Assembly: GCF_000292525.1 (NCBI RefSeq)
Contig: NZ_AEYF01000048.1
Span: 186,001-250,000, forward strand
Source of the DNA: Rhizobium sp. CCGE 510
GTDB taxonomy: Bacteria; Pseudomonadota; Alphaproteobacteria; Rhizobiales; Rhizobiaceae
Direction: 5' to 3'
DNA length: 64,000 nt
Shown: one piece after another, positions 16,911-25,813 of the stretch
Layout: each line of letters begins with the position of its first letter
Numbering within the stretch: position 1 is the first letter of the stretch
Made by a program: the position numbers and the translations under genes
Notes under the pieces: generated by a model
Database searches by the model: none
Told to the model about the DNA's origin: nothing
Seen by the model: only the letters and a program-made list of their open reading frames with translations

Positions 16911-18239
16911 ATGCGACAGCGACTTATCCTTACGGCGGGTATCAATAGTACCGGATATCTTGCCGATTCCTGGCGCCACGTCAGCGGCTCGCCGCTGGCT
17001 TTCGCGAAGTTCGACCACTATTTGCAGACGACGAGAATTGCCCATGCCGGCAGGCTCGATGCGGTGTTCTTTTCAGATCATCCGGCACTCGGCGCCGATC
17101 CCGCACAGCGGCCGCTGCACAGCTTCGAACCGCTGACCTTGTCGACGGCGCTTGCCGTCGCGGTGCCCGATATCGGCTTCGAGATCACGATCTCCTCCAC
17201 ATACAGCGCGCCCTACGATCTGGCGCGCCGGCTGGCGACGCTCGATCATATTTCCGGCGGCCGCGTCATCTGCAATATCGTCTCGTCCTTCAATCCCGCC
17301 GTTGCGGCGAATTATGGTTCAGCACCCTTGCCGCCGCGCGAGGCACGCTACAGGCAGGCGCATGAATTCATGGCGGTGGTCGGCGCGTTGCTCGATAGCT
17401 GGGAGTTGCGTCGGCCGGCCGATCCACAAGCTGGGCTTTGGGACCCGGATTTTGCCCGTCCAATCGGGCACAAGGGTGAATTCTACAATGTCGCTGGGCC
17501 GCTTAACGTGCCTCGCGACCGGAAGCGGCGCGCCCTCATCGGGCAGGCGGGAGCCTCCGGGCCGGGGCTCGATTTTGCCGCGACATATGGCGAGATCATT
17601 TATTGTTCGCTGCTGTCGCTGTCGGCGGCGCGCAGCTTTCGCGACGAACTTCACAAGCGGGCAGTCGCGAAGGGCCGTGATGTCGGCTCGTTGCGGGTTG
17701 TTCCCGGTCTCGTTCCGATCATCGGACGCAGCCGAAAGGAGGCGTGGGAGCGGCACGAGGCGGTGTCAGGGGCGGGCAGCGAGGAGGGGCTGTTGCGGCG
17801 CTTCGCCGGGGATGCCGGGATCGACTACGGCGCGCTTGATCCCGATGCGCCAGTTTTGGCCGATCTTTTCAGGACGACGGTCGATCAACAGCGCCCGGCG
17901 GGCTTCACGCAGGCTCTGGCCGAACTTGCACGCCATGAGCGCGTCACACCGCGGCAATTCGTGCGGCGGCTGGAGGGAGGCCACCGGCTGGTGGCCGGCA
18001 CCGCTGACGATGTCGCGGCCGATATCATCGCTTGGTGGCGCTCCGGCATTGTCGATGGTTTCAACATCCAGGCGCCGGTCCTGCCGGACGATCTCTCTGA
18101 CTTCGTCGAACAGGTCGTGCCACGCCTGCAGGATGCCGGCATCTTCCCGCGGCAATATCAGGATGGAAGCCTGCGGGAGCGCTTCGGGCTGACGCATGAG
18201 GCGGCAGATCATTATCTCAAGGAAGGCAGCAGCGCATGA
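16911..18239 (+). CDS. NtaA/SnaA/DszA-type FMNH2-dependent monooxygenase
   Basis: 442 residues with the bacterial luciferase-like barrel. Family landmarks are FFSDHPALGADP (about 59-70), TISSTYSAPYDLARRLATLD (about 99-118), SGGRVICNIVSSFNP and the long C-terminal extension with GHRLVAGTADDVAADI. Relatives use FMNH2 and O2 to cleave C-N or C-S bonds (NTA, pristinamycin, dibenzothiophene sulfone). A partner flavin reductase is needed; none is adjacent. It overlaps the amidohydrolase by four bases, so the two products probably act in sequence on one compound. Met and Cys are few. Confidence 0.88.
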   Translation: MRQRLILTAGINSTGYLADSWRHVSGSPLAFAKFDHYLQTTRIAHAGRLDAVFFSDHPALGADPAQRPLHSFEPLTLSTALAVAVPDIGFEITISSTYSAPYDLARRLATLDHISGGRVICNIVSSFNPAVAANYGSAPLPPREARYRQAHEFMAVVGALLDSWELRRPADPQAGLWDPDFARPIGHKGEFYNVAGPLNVPRDRKRRALIGQAGASGPGLDFAATYGEIIYCSLLSLSAARSFRDELHKRAVAKGRDVGSLRVVPGLVPIIGRSRKEAWERHEAVSGAGSEEGLLRRFAGDAGIDYGALDPDAPVLADLFRTTVDQQRPAGFTQALAELARHERVTPRQFVRRLEGGHRLVAGTADDVAADIIAWWRSGIVDGFNIQAPVLPDDLSDFVEQVVPRLQDAGIFPRQYQDGSLRERFGLTHEAADHYLKEGSSA

Positions 18240-19171
18240 GCGGCAAATTGGACATCGTCGATATTCACACGCACCTCTGGCCGGCGGAATGGGGTATTGA
18301 TGGTATCAGGCGCATATCGTCCGGACTTCCTGACGATATCCTGCGGAAGATCGTCGATCCCGCCGCGCTGCTCGGCGAATTCGAGGCAGCGGGCATATCG
18401 CTTGCGGTGTTGAGCACGACGGTTGAAAGCCTGTTCGGCGTTGCCGGACCGGTCGATACCGGCGTGATCTCGGGTGTCAACGACTGGCTGGCCGGGCTCG
18501 TCAAAGCCAATCCCGGGCGCTTTGCGGCATTGGCGACCGTCGATCCTTTTTCAGGCGAGATCGCCGCCCGCGAGGCAGAGCGAGCGCTCGGCGAACTTGG
18601 CCTGTCGGGCCTCGTCATCGATTCTTCCCGGGATGGAAAATTCCTCGGCGACGCCAGCGTGCGGCCGACGCTTGCGGTCGCAACCCGGTTCAAACGGCCG
18701 GTCTTCGTGCATCCGGTCAACGCCCCGCAGGCAGATATTCTGATTGCGGGCGCCGGCAAGCTCGGCAATTCTCTTGGCCGGGGGCTGATGAACGGCGTCG
18801 CCTTCCTGTCGGTGCTGGAGAGCGGCCTGCTCGATGAATTTCCCGATCTCGATTTCGTCTTTGCGACCCTTGGCCTCGGCGCCATTGTGCAGGCGTCACG
18901 CGGCGGCCGTTACTCCAGGCAGAACCGCGCCGAGGGCCGAAGGCCGAACATTTATTTCGATACGATGGGCGACGATCCTTCGATCATCGCCATTCTGGCG
19001 GAATTCTTCGGTCCTGAGAGAGTGCTGGCCGGAACCGACTGGCCGATCCTGCCGTCGCTCTCGCAACAATCCCTGAGCCGGAGTTTCGAGATGGCCGGCC
19101 TCGACGCGGCAGCGCAGGCGCTTATCGCCGGCGGCAATGCGCGACGGCTGCTCGGTCGCCTCGAGCAGTAG
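18236..19171 (+). CDS. Amidohydrolase_2-family hydrolase/decarboxylase
   Basis: 311 residues of the metal-dependent TIM-barrel amidohydrolase_2 family. VDIHTHLWP near the N-terminus gives the HxH metal site, FVHPVNAP (about 158-165) the third His, and LAGTDWPILPS (about 261-271) the active-site Asp. Members hydrolyse lactones or amides or decarboxylate aromatic acids. The start overlaps the stop of the LLM monooxygenase (ATGA). It may process the oxygenated product; the substrate is unknown. Confidence 0.8.
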   Translation: MSGKLDIVDIHTHLWPAEWGIDGIRRISSGLPDDILRKIVDPAALLGEFEAAGISLAVLSTTVESLFGVAGPVDTGVISGVNDWLAGLVKANPGRFAALATVDPFSGEIAAREAERALGELGLSGLVIDSSRDGKFLGDASVRPTLAVATRFKRPVFVHPVNAPQADILIAGAGKLGNSLGRGLMNGVAFLSVLESGLLDEFPDLDFVFATLGLGAIVQASRGGRYSRQNRAEGRRPNIYFDTMGDDPSIIAILAEFFGPERVLAGTDWPILPSLSQQSLSRSFEMAGLDAAAQALIAGGNARRLLGRLEQ

Positions 19172-19361
19172 AGCCACGGCTCGCAGATGCTCGACTGTTG
19201 TTGCAGCGATCCGGCGACAGACGCGAAACGCTGACAAGCTTTGCTTTCAAAGCGCGATAGAAAATCTGCCTTTGAGTTCCAGGGTTGTGAAGGGATCATC
19301 CGGACAGCGGGGCATGGGGTTCCGTTCGCGGTCTGCCGCGTTTGCGCCTTCGGAGCAGCCT

Positions 19362-20966
19362 ATGTCGATCAATCGCCGCCAGTTCAATCAGTTGCTACTC
19401 GCCAGCGGAGCGGGCCTCGCAATGGCCGGCCTGCCTCGTTTTGCCGAAGCGGCGGCTGAAACACCGGTCAGGGGCGGTACGCTCAACTGGGCCTACTATC
19501 CCGATCCGAGCGCGCTGATCGCGATCAACACGTCGTCGGGCACCGGTCAGGCGATCGGACCGAAGATCAATGAGGGCCTGTTCGATTTCGACTACGACCT
19601 CAATCCGATTCCGTTGCTGGCGACGGAATGGTCGGTCGGCGACGACCAGTTGCGCTACACCTTTAAACTGCGTGAGGGCGTAAAGTGGCATGACGGTGCA
19701 GACTTTACCGCTGCCGACGTGGCTTTCTCCATCCTTCGATTAAAGGAAGCCCATCCGCGCGGCCGCATCACCTATCAGAACGTGACAGCCGTCGAGACGC
19801 CTGATCCCCATACGGCTATTATCGTCCTTTCCAAACCCGCGCCGTATCTGATCACGGCGCTGAGCAGTTCGGAATCGCCGATCGTGCCGAAGCATGTCTA
19901 TGAAACCTTCAAGCCGGAGGAACAGCCCAAGCTCGCGCAGACGATCGGAACCGGACCCTTCATCCTCAAGGAGTGGGTGCCGGGCAGTCATCTGATCTTC
20001 GACCGCAACCCGAACTATTGGGACGCGGGAAAGCCCTATCTCGACCGGGTCGTCCTTCGCGTCATCCTTGATCCATCCGCCCGTGCCGCCGCGCTCGAGA
20101 CCGGTGAAATCGACATTGGCGCCAACCCGGTGCCTCTGTCGGACATCGAGCGCCTGAAGGCCAATCCAAACCTGGTCGTCGATACGACGACCTACGCCTA
20201 TTCCGGTCCGCAGCAGCAGCTGTTCTTCAACTATGAGAACGAGATTCTCACCAAGCGCGAGGTTCGGCTGGCGATCGCGCATGCCATCGATCTGCAGAAG
20301 CTGCTGGATATCGCGCTCTATGGTTATGGCGTCGTATCGCCGAGCCCAGTCAGCACGGCGCTGCCGAAATGGTATGATCCGAGCATCAAGGCCCGGACGC
20401 TGGATCCGAAACTGGCGGAAAAACTGCTGGATGAGGCCGGCTATCCCAGGGGCGCAAATGGCAGCCGTTTCAAGCTTCGTCTCGCCTATAACTCGTTCCT
20501 CACGCCGTCTTATGCCGACTTCATCAAGCAATCGCTCGCCGTCGTCGGTATCGAGGCGGAGATCCTCAAGTTCGATCTCGCGACCTATCTCAAGACCGTT
20601 TACACCGATCGCGCATGGGATCTGGTCATCGAATCCCTTTCGAACACCTTCGATCCAAGCCTCGGCGTGCAGCGCGCCTACTGGTCGAAGAACTTCAAGA
20701 TCGGTCTCGTTTTCTCCAACGCCAGCCACTACGTCAATTCCGAGGTAGATCGGCTTCTCGAAGCGGCGGCAGTCGAGCCCGACGAAGCGACGCGACGCGA
20801 CCTCTGGTATCGGTTCCAACGCATCATTCACGAAGATGTCGTCTCCGTCGATCTGGTCGCGGCAGGCTCGCAGATCATTGCAAGCAAGAAGGTCAGGAAC
20901 TTTGCGCCGGGCGCGCAGGGCATCAACAACAGCTTCGGCCAGATATGGCTCAGCCCGGAGAGCTGA
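19362..20966 (+). CDS. Dipeptide-type ABC substrate-binding protein, Tat signal
   Basis: 534 residues, SBP_bac_5 family. The ATG has GGAG upstream; a much longer upstream frame is open but is unlikely. The signal MSINRRQFNQLLLASGAG is a twin-arginine type, cut near AEA-AAE. Landmarks are VRGGTLNWAYYPDPS, YTFKLREGVKWHDGADFTAA, TIGTGPFILKEWVPGSH and RNPNYWDAGKPYLD. The mature part has no Met and no Cys by eye. It belongs to the same subgroup as the proteins at 25814, 36673 and 38313 but has no permease next to it; it could feed a transporter encoded elsewhere in the window. Confidence 0.9.
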   Translation: MSINRRQFNQLLLASGAGLAMAGLPRFAEAAAETPVRGGTLNWAYYPDPSALIAINTSSGTGQAIGPKINEGLFDFDYDLNPIPLLATEWSVGDDQLRYTFKLREGVKWHDGADFTAADVAFSILRLKEAHPRGRITYQNVTAVETPDPHTAIIVLSKPAPYLITALSSSESPIVPKHVYETFKPEEQPKLAQTIGTGPFILKEWVPGSHLIFDRNPNYWDAGKPYLDRVVLRVILDPSARAAALETGEIDIGANPVPLSDIERLKANPNLVVDTTTYAYSGPQQQLFFNYENEILTKREVRLAIAHAIDLQKLLDIALYGYGVVSPSPVSTALPKWYDPSIKARTLDPKLAEKLLDEAGYPRGANGSRFKLRLAYNSFLTPSYADFIKQSLAVVGIEAEILKFDLATYLKTVYTDRAWDLVIESLSNTFDPSLGVQRAYWSKNFKIGLVFSNASHYVNSEVDRLLEAAAVEPDEATRRDLWYRFQRIIHEDVVSVDLVAAGSQIIASKKVRNFAPGAQGINNSFGQIWLSPES

Positions 20967-20990
20967 TGCTGGCGGTCGCACGACGACGCA

Positions 20991-21019
20991 GGTGGTGAGA
21001 CGTCTCACGCCTCACCACC
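20991..21019. terminator. Stem-loop after the binding-protein gene
   Basis: GGTGGTGAG (20991-20999) pairs with CTCACCACC (21011-21019) around an 11-base loop; the stem also contains a shorter GTGAGACGTCTCAC palindrome. It begins 24 bases after the stop of the binding protein. No T-run follows, so it may be a weak terminator or an mRNA-stabilising hairpin. Confidence 0.45.
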
Positions 21020-21191
21020 CATGTCGAGGCGGCTGGGCGGTATCGTCCACGGCGAAATCATTGACAATCCTGTCGCGGCAGATGTGGCAGAATCGAGTTC
21101 GCGCTGGTCTGTGCATTGCATCGTCGTCGCAAGTCCCGGCCGTACCGATACCCCTGCAGAGATCAACATCAAAGAGTGACGGAGGCCCAGC

Positions 21192-22283
21192 ATGACCCAG
21201 AAAACAATCTCACGAGACACATTCCGCAACTGGCTCGCCGATGGTGAAGAACTGGCGGTATTCGACATCCGAGACCCGGCGGCTGTTGGCTATGCATCGC
21301 CTCTCTTCGCCACCAATTTGCCGACTGAGTTCGTGGACAGCCAAATCGGCCGCTTCGTCCCACGTCCCGTCATCCGCACCGTGTTTGCCGATGGCGGCGA
21401 TGGCGCCGCTGCCCGGCTTGCCGAAAAACTGGAGAAAGCAGGGCGCGCGAATGTCTTTGCGCTCGAAGGCGGCATTCCCGCCTGGACGGCGGGAGCGGAG
21501 GTTTCCCTCCCGACATTCGACATACCGGGCGTCGATTTTTCGCTTGCCGTGCGCGACGAAAAGAACACGCCGGTCATCTCGGTTGAAGAGTTGAAGCGCT
21601 TGCACGACGCCGGTGAAGACGTCGTCGTCATCGATACGCGCACTGTTTCCGAATTCAGCCGCGATCATGTCCCCGGCGCGGTCAGCGTGCCGGGCGCGGA
21701 ACTGCTATTGCGCTTCAAGGACGTCGTGCCGTCCGAAAAGACCAGGGTCGTCGTCTCCTGCGCCGGGCTGCCGCGCGCAATCCTCGGCGCCCAGACGCTG
21801 ATCGATGCGAAAGTCGCCAATCAGGTCTCCTATCTGCATGACGGCACGAAGGCCTGGACCGGCGCCGGGCTGGAACTCGAAACCGGCAGCACCCGTATCT
21901 ACGGCGAGGCAAGTGCTGCCGCGCTGGATTTCGCGCGCGAGCATCTCCAGGCACTGAGCGCCGATGACCGTTTTCCCGAGATCGATATTGCCACCGCCCG
22001 CGACTGGGCGAACGATCCAGGCAGGACCACCTATCTTCTTGATGTGCGCACGCCGGAGGAGTTCGAAAAAAGCCATCTCGACGGGACGCTTTCGTCGGAG
22101 GGCGGCCAGTTGCTCGGCGTTGCCTATCGTACCATCGCCGTTCGCGGTGCGCGCGTCGTCCTCATCGACGATCCGCTCGGGGTGCGGGCACGCACCGTTG
22201 CGCATTGGCTTCAACGCCGCGGTTTTGAAATCGCGATACTGCTGGTTGATTTCTCGGCCGAGCAGCTGAGCGCGGTCGCTTGA
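21192..22283 (+). CDS. Multi-domain rhodanese sulfurtransferase
   Basis: 363 residues with three rhodanese-like domains (about 1-110, 125-235 and 255-360). Only the second keeps an active-site cysteine, Cys190 in the loop VVVSCAGLPRA; the first has FADGGDGAA and the third LIDDPLGVRA at the same place. Rhodaneses pass sulfane sulfur to cyanide or thiols and detoxify or channel sulfide. Apart from the initiator Met and Cys190 the protein has no sulfur amino acids. RBS GGAGG is upstream. It stands alone, convergent with the ACAD-type gene. Confidence 0.88.
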   Translation: MTQKTISRDTFRNWLADGEELAVFDIRDPAAVGYASPLFATNLPTEFVDSQIGRFVPRPVIRTVFADGGDGAAARLAEKLEKAGRANVFALEGGIPAWTAGAEVSLPTFDIPGVDFSLAVRDEKNTPVISVEELKRLHDAGEDVVVIDTRTVSEFSRDHVPGAVSVPGAELLLRFKDVVPSEKTRVVVSCAGLPRAILGAQTLIDAKVANQVSYLHDGTKAWTGAGLELETGSTRIYGEASAAALDFAREHLQALSADDRFPEIDIATARDWANDPGRTTYLLDVRTPEEFEKSHLDGTLSSEGGQLLGVAYRTIAVRGARVVLIDDPLGVRARTVAHWLQRRGFEIAILLVDFSAEQLSAVA

Positions 22284-22285
22284 TG

Positions 22286-22320
22286 GAAAAAACCGGGGGA
22301 CCTTGCAGCGAGGTCCCCGC
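22286..22320 (-). terminator. Rho-independent terminator of the 27.4-22.4 kb operon
   Basis: AGGTCCCC (22311-22318) and GGGGACCT (22296-22303) form an 8-bp stem with a 7-base loop. In the minus direction the stem is followed by GGTTTTTT, a standard terminator for the operon that ends with the gene at 22373. It lies between convergent genes and could act weakly on the plus strand too. Confidence 0.75.
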
Positions 22321-22372
22321 TTCGGCGCTAGAGAATGTGAACGACTGGAACGGCCAGACTCTTCAGCCTTCG

Positions 22373-23533
22373 TCAGATCCCCGTCGCCGCCAGGCGTGCA
22401 AGCGCGTTCTTTGCGGCGAATGTTCGGATCATGTGGTTCTGAGGTGCGTGCGAGCGGGCGGTCATCGCATCGCGATGCTGGCGTTCGAGCTGGAAGTCGC
22501 GGTTCAGGCCGGGATTGCCGGCGAGGTCAAGAGCCAGGCTCGTCACCGCCACGCTGTTGTCGATGACGACATGGCGGACGTTCATGCCATCCATGCCGAC
22601 TGTCTTGCCGGCATCGACATCTTCGCCGAGCGATCGGAGCAGCCTGGCGCTGGTCGCGAGCCGGACTTCGATCTCGCCCAGCCCGTCCTGGATGCGCGGC
22701 ACTGTCGCAATCGGCGCACCGAGGCTTGCCGGCGCATGGCGGGCGGCAAACGACAATACGCGGTCGCGCGCGGACAAGGCAACGCCGTGGTAGACGGCGC
22801 CGATCAACGAAAAGAAGAAGGCCGTCGCATGTTCTTCGCGCCGTATCGGTTCCGATGCGGGTTGGGCCTCGATCACATCTGAAAATGGGATGACGACATC
22901 GTCAAGAATAATGTCGTCGCTGGCCGTCGCATGCATGCCGGCCGCATTCCAGGTCTTCTCTATCCGCAGGCCGGGACTGTCGGTGGGCACGAGGAAGGAC
23001 GCCAGACGCGGCTCCGGCTCGTCGGTGAGCGCCAGCAGCGACACCCATTTCAAGATCGGAATACCCGTGACGTAGGTCTTGCGACCGGTGATCCGCCAGC
23101 GGTCGCCGTCGCGCCTGGCGATCGTTTCGGGAAGGGCACCATGGGCGGGTGAGCCGATGCGAGGTTCGGCCTGGGCGGCGTTGATGAGGGCAGGGCCGAG
23201 GCGGTTGGCCGACAAGATCCGCTGCGCCAGATGCTCCGGCCACTTTCCGAAGCGGCGCAGGCCGTAATGGCTGTTGTAGTGCATGGCGAGCACCAGCGCG
23301 GTCGATGGTTCCCCGCGGGCGATCTCGCTGATGACGGCCTGCGCTTCGACCAGGCCGCCGTCAAAGCCGCCATGTTCGCGGGCCGTCACGAGGCCGAGCA
23401 GGCCAGCCTCGTGAAGAAGGGTGAAGTTTTCGAAGGGAAACTCCCCCGTCGCATCGAAATGGGCCGCGCGCTCGGCGAAGTCGATGGCCAGCCGCCGAGC
23501 CTTGCCGACGAGATCGATTGCTTCCTGCAACAT
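22373..23533 (-). CDS. Acyl-CoA-dehydrogenase-fold flavoprotein (DszC/SfnB-like group)
   Basis: 386 residues from the ATG at 23531-23533. It has an N-terminal helical domain, a beta-barrel middle (RWRITGRKTYVTGIPILKW) and a C-terminal helical domain. ACAD-fold flavoproteins of sulfur clusters, such as DszC, SfnB and SfnC, oxidise or reduce organosulfur compounds with FMNH2 or FAD and do not act on CoA esters. The active-site base of true dehydrogenases is not evident. It is the last gene of a minus-strand operon: binding protein, LLM monooxygenase, DszB-like protein, this gene. Its exact reaction is inferred from that context. Confidence 0.78.
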   Translation of the reverse strand: MLQEAIDLVGKARRLAIDFAERAAHFDATGEFPFENFTLLHEAGLLGLVTAREHGGFDGGLVEAQAVISEIARGEPSTALVLAMHYNSHYGLRRFGKWPEHLAQRILSANRLGPALINAAQAEPRIGSPAHGALPETIARRDGDRWRITGRKTYVTGIPILKWVSLLALTDEPEPRLASFLVPTDSPGLRIEKTWNAAGMHATASDDIILDDVVIPFSDVIEAQPASEPIRREEHATAFFFSLIGAVYHGVALSARDRVLSFAARHAPASLGAPIATVPRIQDGLGEIEVRLATSARLLRSLGEDVDAGKTVGMDGMNVRHVVIDNSVAVTSLALDLAGNPGLNRDFQLERQHRDAMTARSHAPQNHMIRTFAAKNALARLAATGI

Positions 23534-23553
23534 GGTCTTACATGCCTTTCTTC

Positions 23554-24591
23554 TCAGGCTACGGCGCGCTTGGCGAAAGCCTCGAGATGACGGTGATCGA
23601 CCCACTCGGCTATATCGAAGTCGGCAGCGAGGAAGCCGAAATCGCGCAGGAAATCCTTGTAGTGGCCGACGGCCTCGACCAGTTCGGGCTGTAGACCGAG
23701 GCCGAGGTGGCGGTGGACCTCCGGACCATTGGCGGCAAGCACCTGTTCTTCGGTCGCGCCGGCTTCGCGGGCGACAAAACGACGTGTCTCTTCCGGATGC
23801 GCTTCGGCCCAGGCGCTCGCCTTGAAGATCGATTCCAGCAGCCGGTGAACCAGATCGGGACGTTCTTCGGCAAGCAGTTCGTCCACGGTCAGCACGCGGG
23901 GTGAGCCGGAATTGATGCGGATCTTCGGGTCGGGATGAAAACCGAATTCGGCAACCTGAACGGCGCCGACCAGATTGGCGACGTTGATGCCCGCCGTTCC
24001 CTTGACATAGATCGCATCCACCTCGCCGCGAATGAGTGAAGCGATCTCCTCGCCATAAGCCTGCTGGCGCTTTAACCCGAAGAGAGAAGAGCCTTCCTGG
24101 CTCGCAAGGACGGAATCGGTAAGCGCGATGTCGATGACCTCGACATCTGCAAGTTCCAGCCCTTCAAGCGAAAGAGCCGAGACGAGGCCCTTCAGCGCGG
24201 TCGCCCGCATGAAGTCGACAATGCCCTCCGGGCGTCGGGCGATGCCGAAGCGGCGGCCTTTGAGATCCCTCGTGCTCTTGATGCCGGTCTGCGGCAGGGT
24301 GATGATCGCCTGGAACTCATCCGTCCAGGTAATGCCGACCAGCCGGGTTTTGCGGCCTTCCGATCGAGCGCGGATCGGCGGCACGTTGCCACCGTGGCGG
24401 AATGACCAGTCGAGCGTGTGGTTGAAATGGCTTTGGCGGATGCTGCGATCGGGCGAGTCGATGATCGATTTCAGCGTCACCCCTTCCGCGCGGAAGTTCT
24501 CCTCGAGATAGCCGAGCTGTGCGGCGAGGCCGACCGGCGTCGGCACTGGGCAGCGGGTATACCAGATTTCCGAAATGGCATTGCTCGTCAT
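23554..24591 (-). CDS. DszB-like desulfinase candidate (ABC-binding-protein fold)
   Basis: 345 residues from the ATG at 24589-24591 with AAGGGA upstream. The fold is that of NMT1/SsuA-type periplasmic binding proteins, but there is no signal peptide, so it is probably cytoplasmic. The three residues described for the catalytic site of DszB (a sulfinate desulfinase; Cys27, His60, Arg70) have counterparts: Cys14 in TRCPVPTPVG, His55 in SHF and Arg65 in FRHGGNVPP. The His-to-Arg spacing of ten and the GG-x-x-PP motif agree with my recollection of DszB. Cys14 is the only Cys. It would release sulfite from a sulfinate made by the neighbouring monooxygenase. Automatic pipelines would probably call it a sulfonate binding protein. 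Confidence 0.65.
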   Translation of the reverse strand: MTSNAISEIWYTRCPVPTPVGLAAQLGYLEENFRAEGVTLKSIIDSPDRSIRQSHFNHTLDWSFRHGGNVPPIRARSEGRKTRLVGITWTDEFQAIITLPQTGIKSTRDLKGRRFGIARRPEGIVDFMRATALKGLVSALSLEGLELADVEVIDIALTDSVLASQEGSSLFGLKRQQAYGEEIASLIRGEVDAIYVKGTAGINVANLVGAVQVAEFGFHPDPKIRINSGSPRVLTVDELLAEERPDLVHRLLESIFKASAWAEAHPEETRRFVAREAGATEEQVLAANGPEVHRHLGLGLQPELVEAVGHYKDFLRDFGFLAADFDIAEWVDHRHLEAFAKRAVA

Positions 24592-24602
24592 GATCGTCCC
24601 TT

Positions 24603-25781
24603 TCAGTGGCGCAGCCCCGCCTGTTTCATCAGCGGCAGCACCTCGCTGCCGAAGAATTCGAGATCGTCGCGGAAGTCGAAGAAGCTCAGCTGCAGACCGT
24701 CGACGCCGGCGGCCTTCAGCTTGACAAACTGGTCGACCACACTCTCCGGCGATCCGATCACCCTGATATTGCCGCCGACGGAACGATAGGCGTCCTGCGG
24801 ATCGCGGCCCTTCCATGCTTGCGCGTCGGAGTTCAATGACTGGAAACCTTGTGGCGAACGCTGATCGGCATGCGCGACGATGCGGTCGGCGAAGTCCCAT
24901 GCTTCCTTCTCGGTCGGACGGCAGATGACCATCGGATTGAGCAGCGTTCGCACGGTGCGGCCGACGTCGGTCGCTGCGTCCTTGACCCGTTTTGTGTGGG
25001 CCGGCAGCGACTGCAGCGCGCTGTCGATGTCGGCGCCCGTCGGGCTGGTGATGAAGACGATGTCGGAGTAGCGCCCGGCAAAGGCAATGCCGGCATCCGA
25101 ACCGGTGGCGTTGACGAGGATCGGCCGGCCGAAATTCGGTTTCGGCGTCACGAAGCCGCCCCCGAGCTTCCAGCTGCTTTCGCCTTCGAAGGAGAAGTTT
25201 TCCGTATCGCTCCAGAGCCGCTGCACAACTTCGAGGAATTCGGCCGCAAGTTCGTAGCGCCTGTCATGTTCGATGCGCGGCCAGCCGAACATCTCGTGCT
25301 CGACCGCGCGGTGGCCGGTGACGACATTGATGCCCCAGCGGCCGCCGGTGATGTGATCGAGCGTCGCGCCGAACTTTGCCAGATGCAGCGGATGCCACGG
25401 GCCGTAGAGCACGTGCATGGTCGAGATCAGCATGATCTTCTTGGTTAGGCCGGCAAGAGCTGCTGTGGAGACGAAGCTGTCGAGCGCCTGGCCATCGAAG
25501 ACGCCGCCGTAACCACCCTTCGGCAGCCATTGCGACAGGGCAAAGACGAGATCGAAGCCGAGTTCCTCGGCTCTGAGCGTGAGCGCCTTGTTGTAGTCGA
25601 ACCGCCAGTCGGTCGAGCGTTCGAGCGTCGATTGTGTCCAGCCGCCCGCCTGGATCGGCAGGAAGAGGCCGAGAAGAACCGGCTGCTTGAGAGCCTGCGA
25701 CAGCGGGCTTTCAGGAAAATCGGTCGGGGTTGAGAATTTCGGCAGACCGACGATGGAGCCGGGAAGATGTTGAACGGACAT
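24603..25781 (-). CDS. SsuD/SfnG-type FMNH2-dependent monooxygenase
   Basis: 392 residues, LLM superfamily, group with alkanesulfonate and dimethylsulfone monooxygenases. Landmarks are LLGLFLPIQAGGW, FALSQW, LISTMHVLYGPWHPLHLAKF, DHITGGRWGINVVTGH (phosphate or flavin pocket), FGWPRIEHDRRYELAAEFLE and PILVNATGSDAGIAFAGRYS. The family turns sulfones or sulfonates into sulfinates or sulfite plus aldehyde. It ends 11 bases before the DszB-like gene, so the pair would give C-S oxidation followed by desulfination. No reductase gene is adjacent. Confidence 0.87.
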   Translation of the reverse strand: MSVQHLPGSIVGLPKFSTPTDFPESPLSQALKQPVLLGLFLPIQAGGWTQSTLERSTDWRFDYNKALTLRAEELGFDLVFALSQWLPKGGYGGVFDGQALDSFVSTAALAGLTKKIMLISTMHVLYGPWHPLHLAKFGATLDHITGGRWGINVVTGHRAVEHEMFGWPRIEHDRRYELAAEFLEVVQRLWSDTENFSFEGESSWKLGGGFVTPKPNFGRPILVNATGSDAGIAFAGRYSDIVFITSPTGADIDSALQSLPAHTKRVKDAATDVGRTVRTLLNPMVICRPTEKEAWDFADRIVAHADQRSPQGFQSLNSDAQAWKGRDPQDAYRSVGGNIRVIGSPESVVDQFVKLKAAGVDGLQLSFFDFRDDLEFFGSEVLPLMKQAGLRH

Positions 25782-25813
25782 GCTTGTCCTCCGCGTGATC
25801 GTTGGCTCGTCGC

